Shown in pieces: positions 1-11,655 of a DNA stretch of 64,000 nt. A program made the position numbers and the translations under genes. The notes under the pieces are model-generated. The model saw only the letters and a list, made by a program, of their open reading frames with translations. It was not told the DNA's origin and ran no database searches. The stretch is from positions 3,214,982-3,278,981 of the forward strand of contig NC_030681.2 of assembly GCF_000004195.4 (NCBI RefSeq), written 5' to 3'. This DNA is from Xenopus tropicalis. Taxonomy: Eukaryota; Chordata; Amphibia; Anura; Pipidae. Each line of letters begins with the position of its first letter. Position 1 is the first letter of the stretch.

Positions 1-995
1 GGAGTACTTCCCGGTACCAGTAACATACCCGGCTGGTTCCTATGAGCAGGGAGTACTTCCCGGTACCAGTAACATACCGGGCTGGTTCCTACGAGCAGGG
101 AGTACTTCCCGGTACCAGTAACATACCGGGCTGGTTCCTATGAGCAGGGAGTAGTTCCCGGTACCAGTAACATACCGGGCTGGTTCCTATGAGCAGGGAG
201 TACTTCCCGGTACCAGTAACATACCGGGCTGGTTCCTACGAGCAGGGAGTACTTCCCGGTACCAGTAACATACCGGGCTGGTTCCTACGAGCAGGGAGTA
301 CTTCCCGGTACCAGTAACATACCCAGCTGGTTCCTATGAGCAGGGAGTACTTCCCGGTACCAGTAACATACCCGGCTGGTTCCTATGAGCAGGGAGTACT
401 TCCCGGTACCAGTAACATACCGGGCTGGTTCCTACGAGCAGGGAGTACTTCCCGGTACCAGTAACATACCCGGCTGGTTCCTACGAGCAGGGAGTACTTC
501 CCGGTACCAGTAACATACCCGGCTGGTTCCTACGAGCAGGGAGTACTTCCCGGTACCAGTAACATACCGGGCTGGTTCCTATGAGCAGGGAGTACTTCCC
601 GGTACCAGTAACATACCGGGCTGGTTCCTATGAGCAGGGAGTACTTCCCGGTACCAGTAACATACCGGGCTGGTTCCTATGAGCAGGGAGTACTTCCCGG
701 TACCAGTAACATACCGGGCTGGTTCCTATGAGCAGGGAGTACTTCCCGGTACCAGTAACATACCCGGCTGGTTCCTATGAGCAGGGAGTACTTCCCGGTA
801 CCAGTAACATACCGGGCTGGTTCCTACGAGCAGGGAGTACTTCCCGGTACCAGTAACATACCGGGCTGGTTCCTACGAGCAGGGAGTACTTCCCGGTACC
901 AGTAACATACCGGGCTGGTTCCTACGAGCAGGGAGTACTTCCCGGTACCAGTAACATACCGGGCTGGTTCCTACGAGCAGGGAGTAGTTCTTGGT
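1..995. repeat. 49-bp minisatellite array (about 20 copies)
   Basis: A 49-bp unit repeats head to tail from the left edge of the window, so the array probably continues outside. Each unit carries CCCGGTA, nine bases, then TACCGGG, a perfect 7-bp inverted repeat, plus the near-palindrome GGGAGTACTTCCC. Units differ mainly at cAtacCGGGc versus CCCGGc, which breaks one hairpin arm, and at TATGAG versus TACGAG. The last copy decays near 980-995 (GTAGTTCTTGG). It lies in a btbd9 intron. Confidence 0.95.
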
Positions 996-1617
996 ACCGG
1001 TCCATGGCTTTATAGTGATACTGAGTCCCTGCTGCTCATGATTCCGGGGGAAGCTCTTCTCCACGTTATTTCTCATTTCCCATCAGGGGCACCGGGTGGC
1101 GCTGTTGCTCCATACAGACAGGGTATTGCTGGGCCGGCGCTGTCGGGGTTAAACTGCGCCTGGCCGACTTGCTAGGTGATATCTTGTTCCCATGAACAGA
1201 GCCGCATTAACTCGGGATCATTCTATCTCAGCCATTGGATTTCAATTTGTCTCTCCTGTCCCACACTCACTGTGCCCCCAGCTGCGAGCGTGCAGGATCT
1301 CAACCTGTGACAGTGACCAGAGCACAAGGACCTTTATCAGCAGCAGATCTGGCCCCCCCTGGAGGTTACTACGGTGCTCTTGGAACCCCCCCCCCCCCCC
1401 GCCTGTAGATAAACACTGCCCCCGGATCTATTGTATTTACCCTGTTACCCCTGGGGTATCGGCAGTACAGGGAACCCCATAGCAGCAGGTTATTGTGTGG
1501 GTCATTACTAGAAATACTATCCTACCCTCACAGCCAATCAGTGCTCTAGCAGCGGGAGAGAGAAGGGGCCTAGCATGGAGTGGGCATGGAGTCGGTGCCC
1601 GTAGTTGTGCCCCTGGC
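996..1617. other. Unique intronic sequence
   Basis: Non-repetitive btbd9 intron sequence with a 14-base C run near 1387-1400. I see no exon, RNA gene or recognisable transposon here. Confidence 0.6.
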
Positions 1618-2152
1618 TGGCACAGTGTGTGTGTGGGGGAGAGGGAAGGGCAGTAAGTGGCACCGTGTGTGTGTGTTTGGGGGGGGGGGGGGAGAGGGAA
1701 GGGCAGTAAGTGGCACCGTGTGTGTGTGTTTGTGTTTGTGTGTGTGTGTGAAGGGCAGTAAGTGGCACCCTGTGTGTGGGTGGGGGAAGAGGGAAGGGCA
1801 GTAAGTGGCACCCTGTGTGTGTGGGGGGGAGAGGGAAGGGCAGTAAGTGGCACCCTGTGTGTGTGGGGGGGAGAGGGAAGGGCAGTAAGTGGCACCCTGT
1901 GTGTGTGGGGGGGAGAGGGAAGGGCAGTAAGTGGCACCCTGTATGTGGGTGGGGGAGAGGGAAGGGCAGTAAGTGGCACCCTGTATGTGGGTGGGAGAGG
2001 GAAGGGCAGTAAGTGGCACCCTGTGTGTGGGTGGGGGAGAGGGAAGGGCAGTAAGTGGCACCCTGTATGTGGGTGGGGGAGAGGGAAGGGCAGTAAGTGG
2101 CACCCTGTGTGTGGGTGGGGGAGAGGGAAGGGCAGTAAGTGGCACCGTACCC
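1618..2152. repeat. 42-bp GT-rich minisatellite
   Basis: Units of about 42 bp built from GGGCAGTAAGTGGCACC, a (TG)n stretch and a G-rich stretch. The first copies vary in length through (TG)n and poly-G slippage; the later ones are regular. Several frames on both strands are open through the array only because the unit lacks stops. Confidence 0.93.
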
Positions 2153-2570
2153 TTTGGCCAAGGAACCTCCCAAGCTGCCTCTGTACAATTTACAATATAA
2201 AGGAACCAAAAAAAACAGTGATTCACTAACATGTCACTTCCCATCTGTCCCTCATCCAGATCTGTGTCCCCCCGGGGGCAGCAACTCTCCGGCATCACCG
2301 GGACTTATTGAGGCAGCAGCGCCCGGGCGTGCCCAGCAGATCAATTGCTCCTCCGGCTCCGAGCCTCCCCCCCCCGGCCCAATGCGTTCCTGCATTCTCC
2401 CTGCAGCACCAACTCACAGCCACTGGGTTATTAGCTATACATGATTAGGGGCCCCAGAGAGGGGCAAGTGGCCAGGGCCCCATCATGGGATCTGAAGAGA
2501 CGCAGGTTTAGCTCAAACACAGTAGATAAAGATGGAAACAAGGCAAAAAATAATCATATTGGGGCAAAAT
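2153..2570. other. Unique intronic sequence
   Basis: Spacer between two minisatellites in the btbd9 intron. No exon or known element seen. Confidence 0.55.
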
Positions 2571-3676
2571 GATGATTGTAGGGCAAGATGGGGACAGCAG
2601 GGCAAGATGGGGACAGCAGGGCAAGATGGAGGTAGTAGGACAAGGGCAAGATGGAAGACAGTTGGGCAAGATGGGGACAGTAGGGCAAGATGGGGACAGT
2701 AGGGCAAGATGGGGACAGCAGGGCAAGATGGGGACAGCAGGGCAAGATGGGGACAGCAGGGCAAGATGGGGACAGCAGGGCAAGATGGGGACAGCAGGGC
2801 AAGATGGGGACAGTAGGGCTAGATGGAGACAGTAGGGCAAGATGGAAGACAGTTGGGCAAGATGGGGACAGTAGGGCAAGATGGAGACAGTAGGACAAGG
2901 GCAAGATGGAAGACAGTAGGGCAAGATGGAAGACAGTAGGGCAAGATGGAAGACAGTAGGGCAAGATGGAAGACAGTAGGGCAAGATGGAAGACAGTAGG
3001 GCAAGATGGAAGACAGTAGGGCAAGGGCAAGATGGAAGACAGTAGGGCAAGATGGAAGACAGTAGGGCAAGATGGAAGACAGTAGGGCAAGATGGGGACA
3101 GTAGGGCAAAATGGAGACAGTAGGGCAAGATGGAGACAGTAGGGCAAGATGGGGACAGTAGGGCAAGATGGGGACAGTAGGGCAAGATGGGGACAGTAGG
3201 GCAAGATGGAGACAGTAGGGCAAGATGGAGACAGTAGGACAAGGGCAAGATGGAAGACAGTAGGGCAAGATGGAGACAGTAGGGCAAGATGGAAGACAGT
3301 TGGGCAAGATGGAAGACAGTTGGGCAAGATGGAAGACAGTAGGGCAAGATGGAAGACAGTAGGGCAAGATGGAAGACAGTAGGGCAAGATGGAAGACAGT
3401 AGGGCAAGATGGAAGACAGTAGGGCAAGATGGAAGACAGTAGGGCAAGATGGGGACAGTAGGGCAAGATGGAGGCAGTAGGGCAAGATGGAGGCAGTAGG
3501 GCAAGATGGGGACAGTAGGGCAAGATGGGGACAGTAGGGCAAGATGGAGGCAGTAGGGCAAGATGGAGGCAGTAGGGCAAGATGGAGACAGTAGGGCAAG
3601 ATGGGGACAGTAGGGCAAGATGGGGACAGTAGGGCAAGATGGGGACAGTAGGGCAAGATGGAAGACAGTAGGGCAG
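2571..3676 (+). repeat. 19/20-bp minisatellite, family A, array 1
   Basis: About 57 units of GGGCAAGATGGGGACAGTA (19 bp) interleaved with a 20-bp form containing GGAAGACA. A few units carry an extra AGGGCAAG or AGGACAAG. The same family recurs at 31996, 44045 (inverted), 46066 and 47690. Frames on the - strand stay open for over 1 kb, giving low-complexity Leu/Ser/Pro/Cys translations, which I treat as artefacts of a stop-free unit. Confidence 0.95.
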
Positions 3677-5659
3677 TATACTGAAATCTCTCCATGCAGG
3701 GGTCGGATGCAAGGCGAGAGTGAGCCCCAATATATCCCTATATATACTTTAATTCTTCTAAACCTTAATAAAGGCCAATTGCAAAGTTGCTGGGATCACT
3801 GCAATATTCTACCAGTTAGGTGCCAAAACAAACCTCCTTTTGTATAAATCTCTCTGTCCCTCTACCCACCGGTCTCACCGGATCAGGCCTGGTTAGAACC
3901 CACCGGCAGCTCCTTTATCCAACCTTTATAAATCTCTGTCCCTCTACCCACCGGTCTCACTGGATCAGGCCTAGAACCCACCGGCAGCTCCTTTATCCAA
4001 CCTTCCAAAAGTCCCTTTATCCTCTGGTGTCACAAGTCCGGCAGATAATTACTTGGGTCCATCGGGAGAGTCGGGCTCCTAAATAATTAGTGATCTCTCC
4101 GTCTCCATCTGTTTCACACCCGTCCGCCTTTCATCCCTCTGTTCCCTACTCAGTCTTTCCGCGTTCTGACTGTCGGCAATATGTACTCACCTCTAACTGC
4201 TTCAGACGGAGCTTCCATATGCTTCAAGGTTCTATGCTTATTACTGGAATCCTTTCTAGTGCCACATGATGCCCCAGGAGCTTATTCTGCCCACCTTTGT
4301 TAGGGAAACACTTAAGGGCTATGGGGCAGTTAGGTGCCATTGTACCCACCAGTTCATTATTGGGGTATCAATTTCAACCCACCTTCTTCTTTGGTTCGGG
4401 GACATCACAAAGCCACAAACATATTGACAATAAATAATGTAGTATTTTCTTTAACCAAGAGTATTTTCTGCTACGTTCCCCCCACCAAGAGAGAAGATTA
4501 GATGTGCCGAGCGTTGCCCGTGCCTCCAGCACTCTTCCACATCAAAGGGGGCCCATTTGTTGCCTACGTGCCACGTTGTCTTTAAGTTTTAATTACCTTC
4601 CATCTGGCGCAGAGCTCTGAAGGGCTTTCGAGCCGGGGAAGAGTTCCGCGTTGGTTGGTGATGCCCTCCTATGAGAACGACGGTGCCTTCTGCTTGAGAT
4701 GCCCTTGTTACGAGATTTTAATGAGCATCATCCAAGTTGTCTCAATGACATTGAGGGGGGAACGGCCAACTTTTATTGGAAGTACAGCGTGGGATGCCAC
4801 CATTGTTCTGATGAGCTACAACTCATGGATCGTTATATCTGTCCCCTTAATCTAATTAGCGATCACAGAGACATGTAGCCTTCAGAGATGCCATGTTACT
4901 GGTCAGTGAGTCCTTGGCATCTGGTTCCTTAATGACCTTTGGTAGCAAAGTGTTTCACGTATGATTATCTGCGCGACTGAAGAGGCACATGGAGCATTCT
5001 CCTTAGTGTATACTTCATTAATGGGTCAAATACAATTAAGCAAATCTTTAATGAAGTGGATATTCCACTAGTTGTGACCAACGATGAGGTTCTAAGGGTG
5101 GAACAGAATGGTTTTTACTGGAGGCAAATGTTGGACTTTGGATTCAACAAGTTCATGATCCTATTGGAGTGATGTGATCCTATTGGAAATTGAGTCACCC
5201 AGGGTCTTCTGCAATTGGTCCCTATTTCAATGAGTTGGTGGTGGATGGTGGGGACTTAACCAAAAAGCTCTAAGTGCATTTCATCTGTCTACAGAAGAGT
5301 TTCTCAGAATGACTTTGGCTTGTTTAGATGTATGGGTTGAACCCCAGTTGGGCCTTCCTATATCAGCAGTGGGGTCTTCCTGGGTCTCCTTCATTGGGTT
5401 GTTGACTGGTGGTGGTATTGAAACTGTTGTACATTGTGCCCAAAGGTCTTCTTAAATCTGTCTAGCAGTTGATCAAGGCTTTTTCACCACAATTTAGGGT
5501 ACAGAGAACACAAACATTAAGATCTCTGGAGATGGGCTTGTAGCCTTGAGATTGTCCATGTTCAATTCTTTGTCACCTCTTCCAGTTCTCTGCTTGTCTT
5601 ACTATTCTCCATATTCAGTGTGGTGAAAAGGATGAGGGAAAAATTTAATACCAGGGAAT
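3677..5659. other. Unique intronic sequence with one 84-bp tandem pair
   Basis: Mostly single-copy btbd9 intron. A two-copy direct repeat of about 80-84 bp lies at roughly 3843-4010 (TCTGTCCCTCTACCCACCGG in each copy). The CCAATTGCAAAGTTGC near 3775 resembles a fragment of the Xenopus MITE also seen at 18.3 and 28.0 kb. A 66-codon ATG frame at 4655-4855 matches no btbd9 exon and I do not call it a gene. Confidence 0.5.
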
Positions 5660-8657
5660 GTGCATGGAGTTGGCACTACATTTATCCTACTGTGGGTTCT
5701 GGGGTATTATACATGGAATTGGCACTGTATTTATCCTGCTGTGGGTTCTGGGGTATTATACATGGAATTGGCACTGTATTTATCCTGCTGTGGGTTCTGG
5801 GGTATTATACATGGAATTGGCACTGTATTTATCCTACTGTGGGTTCTGGGGTATTATACATGGAATTGGCACTGTATTTATCCTGCTGTGGGTTCTGGGG
5901 TATTATACATGGAATTGGCACTGTATTTATCCTGCTGTGGGTTCTGGGGTATTATACATGGAATTGGCACTGTATTTATCCTGCTGTGGGTTCTGGGGTA
6001 TTATACATGGAATTGGCACTGTATTTATCCCGCTGTGGGTTCTGGGGTATTATACATGGAATTGGCCCTGTATTTATCTGCTGTGGGTTCTGGGGTATTA
6101 TACATGGAATTGGCACTGTATTTATCCTGCTGTGGGTTCTAGGGTATTATACATGGAATTGGCACTGTATTTATCCTACTGTGGGTTCTGGGGTATTATA
6201 CATGGAATTGGCACTGTATTTATCCTACTGTGGTTTCTGGGGTATTATACATGGAATTGGCACTGTATTTATCCTGCTGTGGGTTCTGGGGTATTATACA
6301 TGGAATTGGCACTGTATTTATCCTACTGTGGGTTCTGGGGTATTATACATGGAATTGGCACTGTATTTATCCTACTGTGGGTTCTGGGGTATTATACATG
6401 GAATTGGCGCTGTATTTATCCCGCTGTGGGTTCTGGGGTATTATACATGGAATTGGCCCTGTATTTATCCCGCTGTGGGTTCTGGGGTATTATACATGGA
6501 ATTGGCGCTGTATTTATCCCGCTGTGGGTTCTGGGGTATTATACATGGAATTGGCGCTGTATTTATCCCGCTGTGGGTTCTGGGGTATTATACATGGAAT
6601 TGGCGCTGTATTTATCCCGCTGTGGGTTCTGGGGTATTATACATGGAATTGGCGCTGTATTTATCCCGCTGTGGGTTCTGGGGTATTATACATGGAATTG
6701 GCGCTGTATTTATCCCGCTGTGGGTTCTGGGGTATTATACATGGAATTGGCGCTGTATTTATCCTGCTGTGGGTTCTGGGGTATTATACATGGAATTGGC
6801 GCTGTATTTATCCCGCTGTGGGTTCTGGGGTATTATACATGGAATTGGCGCTGTATTTATCCCGCTGTGGGTTCTGGGGTATTATACATGGAATTGGCCC
6901 TGTATTTATCCCGCTGTGGGTTCTGGGGTATTATACATGGAATTGGCCCTGTATTTATCCCGCTGTGGGTTCTGGGGTATTATACATGGAATTGGCACTG
7001 TATTTATCTGCTGTGGGTTCTGGGGTATTATACATGGAATTGGCACTGTATTTATCCTGCTGTGGGTTCTGGGGTATTATACATGGAATTGGCACTGTAT
7101 TTATCCTGCTGTGGGTTCTGGGGTATTATACATGGAATTGGCACTGTATTTATCTGCTGTGGGTTCTGGGGTATTATACATGGAATTGGCACTGTATTTA
7201 TCCTGCTGTGGGTTCTGGGGTATTATACATGGAATTGGCACTGTATTTATCCCGCTGTGGGTTCTGGGGTATTATACATGGAATTGGCACTGTATTTATC
7301 CCGCTGTGGGTTCTGGGGTATTATACATGGAATTGGCACTGTATTTATCCCGCTGTGGGTTCTGGGGTATTATACATGGAATTGGCACTGTATTTATCCC
7401 GCTGTGGGTTCTGGGGTATTATACATGGAATTGGCGCTGTATTTATCCTGCTGTGGGTTCTGGGGTATTATACATGGAATTGGCGCTGTATTTATCTGCT
7501 GTGGGTTCTGGGGTATTATACATGGAATTGGCGCTGTATTTATCCCGCTGTGGGTTCTGGGGTATTATACATGGAATTGGCACTGTATTTATCCCGCTGT
7601 GGGTTCTGGGGTATTATACATGGAATTGGCGCTGTATTTATCCCGCTGTGGGTTCTGGGGTATTATACATGGAATTGGCGCTGTATTTATCCCGCTGTGG
7701 GTTCTGGGGTATTATACATGGAATTGGCGCTGTATTTATCCCGCTGTGGGTTCTGGGGTATTATACATGGAATTGGCCCTGTATTTATCCCGCTGTGGGT
7801 TCTGGGGTATTATACATGGAATTGGCACTGTATTTATCCCGCTGTGGGTTCTGGGGTATTATACATGGAATTGGCACTGTATTTATCCTGCTGTGGGTTC
7901 TGGGGTATTATACATGGAATTGGCACTGTATTTATCCCGCTGTGGGTTCTGGGGTATTATACATGGAATTGGCACTGTATTTATCCTGCTGTGGGTTCTG
8001 GGGTATTATACATGGAATTGGCACTGTATTTATCCTGCTGTGGGTTCTGGGGTATTATACATGGAATTGGCACTGTATTTATCCCGCTGTGGGTTCTGGG
8101 GTATTATACATGGAATTGGCACTGTATTTATCCTGCTGTGGGTTCTGGGGTATTATACATGGAATTGGCACTGTATTTATCCTGCTGTGGGTTCTGGGGT
8201 ATTATACATGGAATTGGCACTGTATTTATCCCGCTGTGGGTTCTGGGGTATTATACATGGAATTGGCACTGTATTTATCCTGCTGTGGGTTCTGGGGTAT
8301 TATACATGGAATTGGCACTGTATTTATCCTGCTGTGGGTTCTGGGGTATTATACATGGAATTGGCGCTGTATTTATCCTGCTGTGGGTTCTGGGGTATTA
8401 TACATGGAATTGGCGCTGTATTTATCCCGCTGTGGGTTCTGGGGTATTATACATGGAATTGGCACTGTATTTATCCCGCTGTGGGTTCTGGGGTATTATA
8501 CATGGAATTGGCACTGTATTTATCCTGCTGTGGGTTCTGGGGTATTATACATGGAATTGGCACTGTATTTATCCTGTGTGGGTTCTGGGGTATTATACAT
8601 GGAATTGGCACTGTATTTATCCTGCTGTGGGTTCTGGGGTATTATACATGGAATTGT
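5660..8657. repeat. 49-bp minisatellite array (about 61 copies), open in all + frames
   Basis: The largest array in the window. The unit runs TGCTGTGGGTTCTGGGGTAT, TATACATGGAATTGGCACTG, TATTTATCC. Variants are a C/T change before GCTG, A/G/C in GGC(A/G/C)CTG, and several units short by 2-3 bp. Because 49 is not a multiple of three and the unit has no stop in any + phase, all three + frames stay open for 0.8-1.0 kb codons. No homology, start context or splice structure supports coding. Confidence 0.97.
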
Positions 8658-8833
8658 ATAATAAGACCCTAGCAGCCAGAGAGCTGAATAATTAAAAACC
8701 AATATGAAATGAAGCCCAGTTGCAAAGTGCCACTGAAAATCACTGCATTATACTGAAGGATAGTTTCAAGGGGAATCACCCATTTGTCCCGGGCCAATGG
8801 CTAAACACTGTATTTCTTGTCTCGCCCTCTCAG

Positions 8834-8943
8834 GTACATCCGAATTGTGGGGACACACAACACCGTCAACAAGGTGTTCCACCTGGTGGCCTTCGAGTGC
8901 CTGTACACCCAGCGCAGCTTCACCCTGGAGAACGGATTGATAG
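8834..8943 (+). CDS. btbd9: btbd9 internal exon: end of first discoidin-like domain
   Basis: This exon encodes 36 whole codons, beginning YIRIVGTHNTVNKVFH and ending in FTLENGLI, flanked by one base of a split codon at each end. The sequence matches BTBD9, a BTB-BACK-F5/8 type C protein regarded as a Cullin-3 adaptor, with a role in the nervous system and an association with restless legs syndrome. The residues form the last strands of the first F5/8 type C-like domain; the segment resembles FIRIVGTHNTANEVFH in the second domain. Acceptor is CCCTCTCAG; donor is TAG/GTACGG, the weakest donor of this set. Upstream exons (BTB, BACK) lie outside the window. The following 2.3-kb intron holds two arrays. 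Confidence 0.95.
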
Positions 8944-9295
8944 GTACGGTCCCTCTGATTTGTTTCCTATTGATAATTAGTGGGACCGGTGCCCACAGAA
9001 AATGCTATAGTGGGTTGCAGACTGGGTTGTGGGTAAAGCTGTGGGGAGTTGGGCAGCGGTTCTGATCCGGTAAAAATCTAAGTTCAGCATTAAGTCCTAT
9101 GGGACAGGAAGGGTTTCCTTAAACCTAAAATGATTTTCATTATTGTATAAGTTGCTCAGGGAAAAATGTAATTATTGTGTATTACCTAAAGATCATGTGA
9201 CTTTACATTTTGGCAAAGAACATCAGTCCATGTTCGCCTTGCTATGCTGGATCCCAGGTTCCATCCAGGGCACGACTTGCAAGGATTGTAAATCG

Positions 9296-9893
9296 CTAAT
9301 GGGAATGTGATAGGGACCTTAGATTGCAAGCTCACTGGGGCAGGGACTGATGGGAATGTGATAGGGACCTTAGATTGTAAGCTCACTGGGGCAGGGACTG
9401 ATGGGAATGGGATAGGGACCTTAGAGTGTAAGCTCACTGGGGCAGGGACTGATGGGAATGGGATAGGGACCTTAGATTGTAAGCTCACTGGGGCAGGGAC
9501 TGATGGGAATGGGATAGGGACCTTAGATTGTAAGCTCATTGGGGCAGGGACTGATGGGAATGGGATAGGGACCTTAGATTGTAAGCTCACTGGGGCAGGG
9601 ACTGATGGGAATGGCATAGGGACCTTAGATTGCAAGCTCACTGGGGCAGGGACTGATGGGAATGGGATAGGGACCTTAGATTGTAAGCTCACTGGGGCAG
9701 GGGCTGATGGGAATGGGATAGGGACCTTAGATTGTAAGCTCACTGGGGCAGGGACTGATGGGAATGAGATAGGGGCCTTAGATTGTAAGCTCACTGGGGC
9801 AGGGACTGATGGGAATGGGATAGGGACCTTAGATTGTAAGCTCACTGGGGCAGGGACTGATGAGAATGTGATAGGGACCTTAGATTGTAATTC
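9296..9893. repeat. 51-bp minisatellite (about 11.5 copies)
   Basis: Unit of 51 bp containing TTAGATTGTAAGCTCACTGG and GGCAGGGACTGATGGGAAT. The core GTAAGCTC..GGGGCAGGG is the same motif found in the 77-bp array at 18.5 kb and in the retroelement tail at 24.65 kb, so the unit probably derives from such an element. As 51 is 17 codons, one + frame stays open with a 17-residue period; I judge it non-coding. It starts about 350 bp after the exon. Confidence 0.94.
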
Positions 9894-10405
9894 ACCTATT
9901 TCTGCTATTTTGCTAAGGTTGGACAGTGTATTGCAGCAGTGCAGTAGAGCAGAACATTTATATGGGGGGGGGGGGGGGGGAGAAAAAAGATTGTGATGTT
10001 TTTGGCAAACGCTTATTGTAAACAAAGTGGCAGGAATGGAGGCTGAAGTCCCGGTGGGAAATGCAGGGCGCGGGCTGGAGGCGCAGGGAGTGAGCGCCGT
10101 CCCTGCCAGATGGTGTTTTGAATAAATGGATCGTGCGGCCGTGAGAGACTGAGGGAAACTCAGACAGAGGAGCGGCCGGGGGGCCCCAAAGGCACAGGAA
10201 CCAAGCGCGTGCCGCAAACACAATGCTTTGTTAACTTGCCACCTTCAAGGCTGCCCTGGGGCAATTGGTTTCCTTCCAGCTCCGGGGGCTGCGCTAATAA
10301 ACAAGCTCTGGGATTGGCTGGGCCGCTCCTGCATTCTATTCAGCCTGGGCTTGGGCCTGCGCTATTTATGATACAGGGCAGATATCAGTTGGGCAGGCAC
10401 GAGAT
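9894..10405. other. Unique intronic sequence with poly-G tract
   Basis: Single-copy intron with an uninterrupted G run of about 16 at 9964-9980 and a GC-rich part at 10060-10200. No exon seen. Confidence 0.5.
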
Positions 10406-11036
10406 AGGTAATAATAAAACTACCTGTACTTGATCCCAACTAAGATATAATTACCCCTTATTGGGGCAGAACAGCCCTATTGGGTTTATTTCATGGTTAA
10501 ATGATTCCCTTTTCTCTGTAATAATAAAACAGTACCTGTACTTGATCCCAACTAAGATATAATTACCCCTTATTGGGGCAGAACAGCCCTATTGGGTTTA
10601 TTTCATGGTTAAATGATTCCCTTTTCTCTGTAATAATAAAACAGTACCTGTACTTGATCCCAACTAAGATATAATTACCCCTTATTGGGGCAGAACAGCC
10701 CTATTGGGTTTATTTAATGGTTAAATGATTCCCTTTTCTCTGTAATAATAAAACAGTACCTGTACTTGATCCCAACTAAGATATAATTACCCCTTATTGG
10801 GGGCAGAACAGCCCTATTGGGTTTATTTAATGGTTAAATGATTCCCTTTTCTCTGTAATAATAAAACAGTACCTGTACTTGATCCCAACTAAGATATAAT
10901 TACCCCTTATTGGGGCAGAACAGCCCTATTGGGTTTATTTCATGGTTAAATGATTCCCTTTTCTCTGTAATAATAAAACAGTACCTGTACTTGATCCCAA
11001 CTAAGATATAATTACCCCTTATTGGGGGCAGAACAG
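10406..11036. repeat. 112-bp tandem repeat derived from a MITE-like sequence
   Basis: About 5.6 copies of a 112-bp unit containing GTACCTGTACTTGATCCCAA and CTAAGATATAATTACCCC. From memory this resembles the interior of a high-copy Xenopus MITE whose ends read TACAGGTATGGGA; those ends are absent here. Copies differ by single bases (TTTCATGG or TTTAATGG; four or five Gs). The last copy is cut at GGGGGCAGAACAG, about 215 bp before the next exon. Confidence 0.9.
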
Positions 11037-11251
11037 TCTGTTATCAGGATGATGGACTCGCTGCGCTACACTGTTGTGCCCAGAGTTACTCTGTGTGGTA
11101 CTGGAGCCAAACAGTTGGGGTTTTGTTGCCCTTTAATATATCCTTTTTACAATGAGTACATTTTTTCTGCCCACGGGTCAGTGTGCCCCCCATGTATGAT
11201 GCTTTCAGCCTGTGTAGATGAGTTTTCTCACTGCCACACAATCATTTTCAG

Positions 11252-11441
11252 TTCCCACAGAGAACGTTGCCACCATCTCGGAGTGCGCCAGCGTGATCGA
11301 GGGTGTGAGCCGCAGCCGCAACGCTTTGCTGAATGGAGACACGAGGAATTACGACTGGGATTCCGGCTACACTTGTCACCAGCTGGGCAGTGGCGCCATT
11401 GTGGTTCAGCTTGCCCAGCCCTTTATGATTGGTTCCATCAG
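11252..11441 (+). CDS. btbd9: btbd9 internal exon: start of second discoidin-like domain
   Basis: Completes the Val codon begun in the previous exon, then reads PTENVATISECASVIEGVS, RSRNALLNGDTRNYDWDSG and YTCHQLGSGAIVVQLAQPF, ending MIGSI with AG of a split Arg codon. This is the linker after the first F5/8 type C-like domain and the first strands of the second one; DWDSGYTCHQLGSGAIVVQL is the typical entry motif. Acceptor is ATTTTCAG, donor CAG/GTAAGT, a perfect consensus. Phase agrees with the exons on both sides. An open frame that reads through the acceptor is a shadow of this exon. The following intron is about 14.3 kb and more than half tandem repeats. Confidence 0.97.
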
Positions 11442-11655
11442 GTAAGTGCCCTTCCTCCATTTCCCTCATCCCGCAGCTGGGTGTGGCCAACTTTCTGGTG
11501 GGTGGAGTTAGGAACAGCCTGTAGCGAATCAGAATGTTCTTAGCATAGAACCAACAACAGATTTGTGCAGATAAACCAGATTTTGTATTTGTGGCATTGA
11601 GCAGTGTCTTTGTAGAATGAGAAGCTGCGTGTGGCTGCGTAAGATTGTGTCTGTG

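Noticed and set aside
2508..3730. Leu/Pro/Cys/Ser-rich - strand frames up to 395 codons, with like frames at 31.8-32.5, 44.0-45.0, 45.9-46.4 and 47.6-48.4 kb
   Set aside because: All read the family-A minisatellite; the same peptide appears wherever the repeat does.
5620..8695. Open frames of 1013, 1004 and 821 codons on the + strand
   Set aside because: They lie in a 49-bp stop-free tandem repeat; all three + frames are open, no start or domain is recognisable, and the region is btbd9 intron.
9186..10223. 345-codon - strand frame with 17-residue repeats
   Set aside because: Comes from the 51-bp array inside an intron; no domain and antisense to btbd9.
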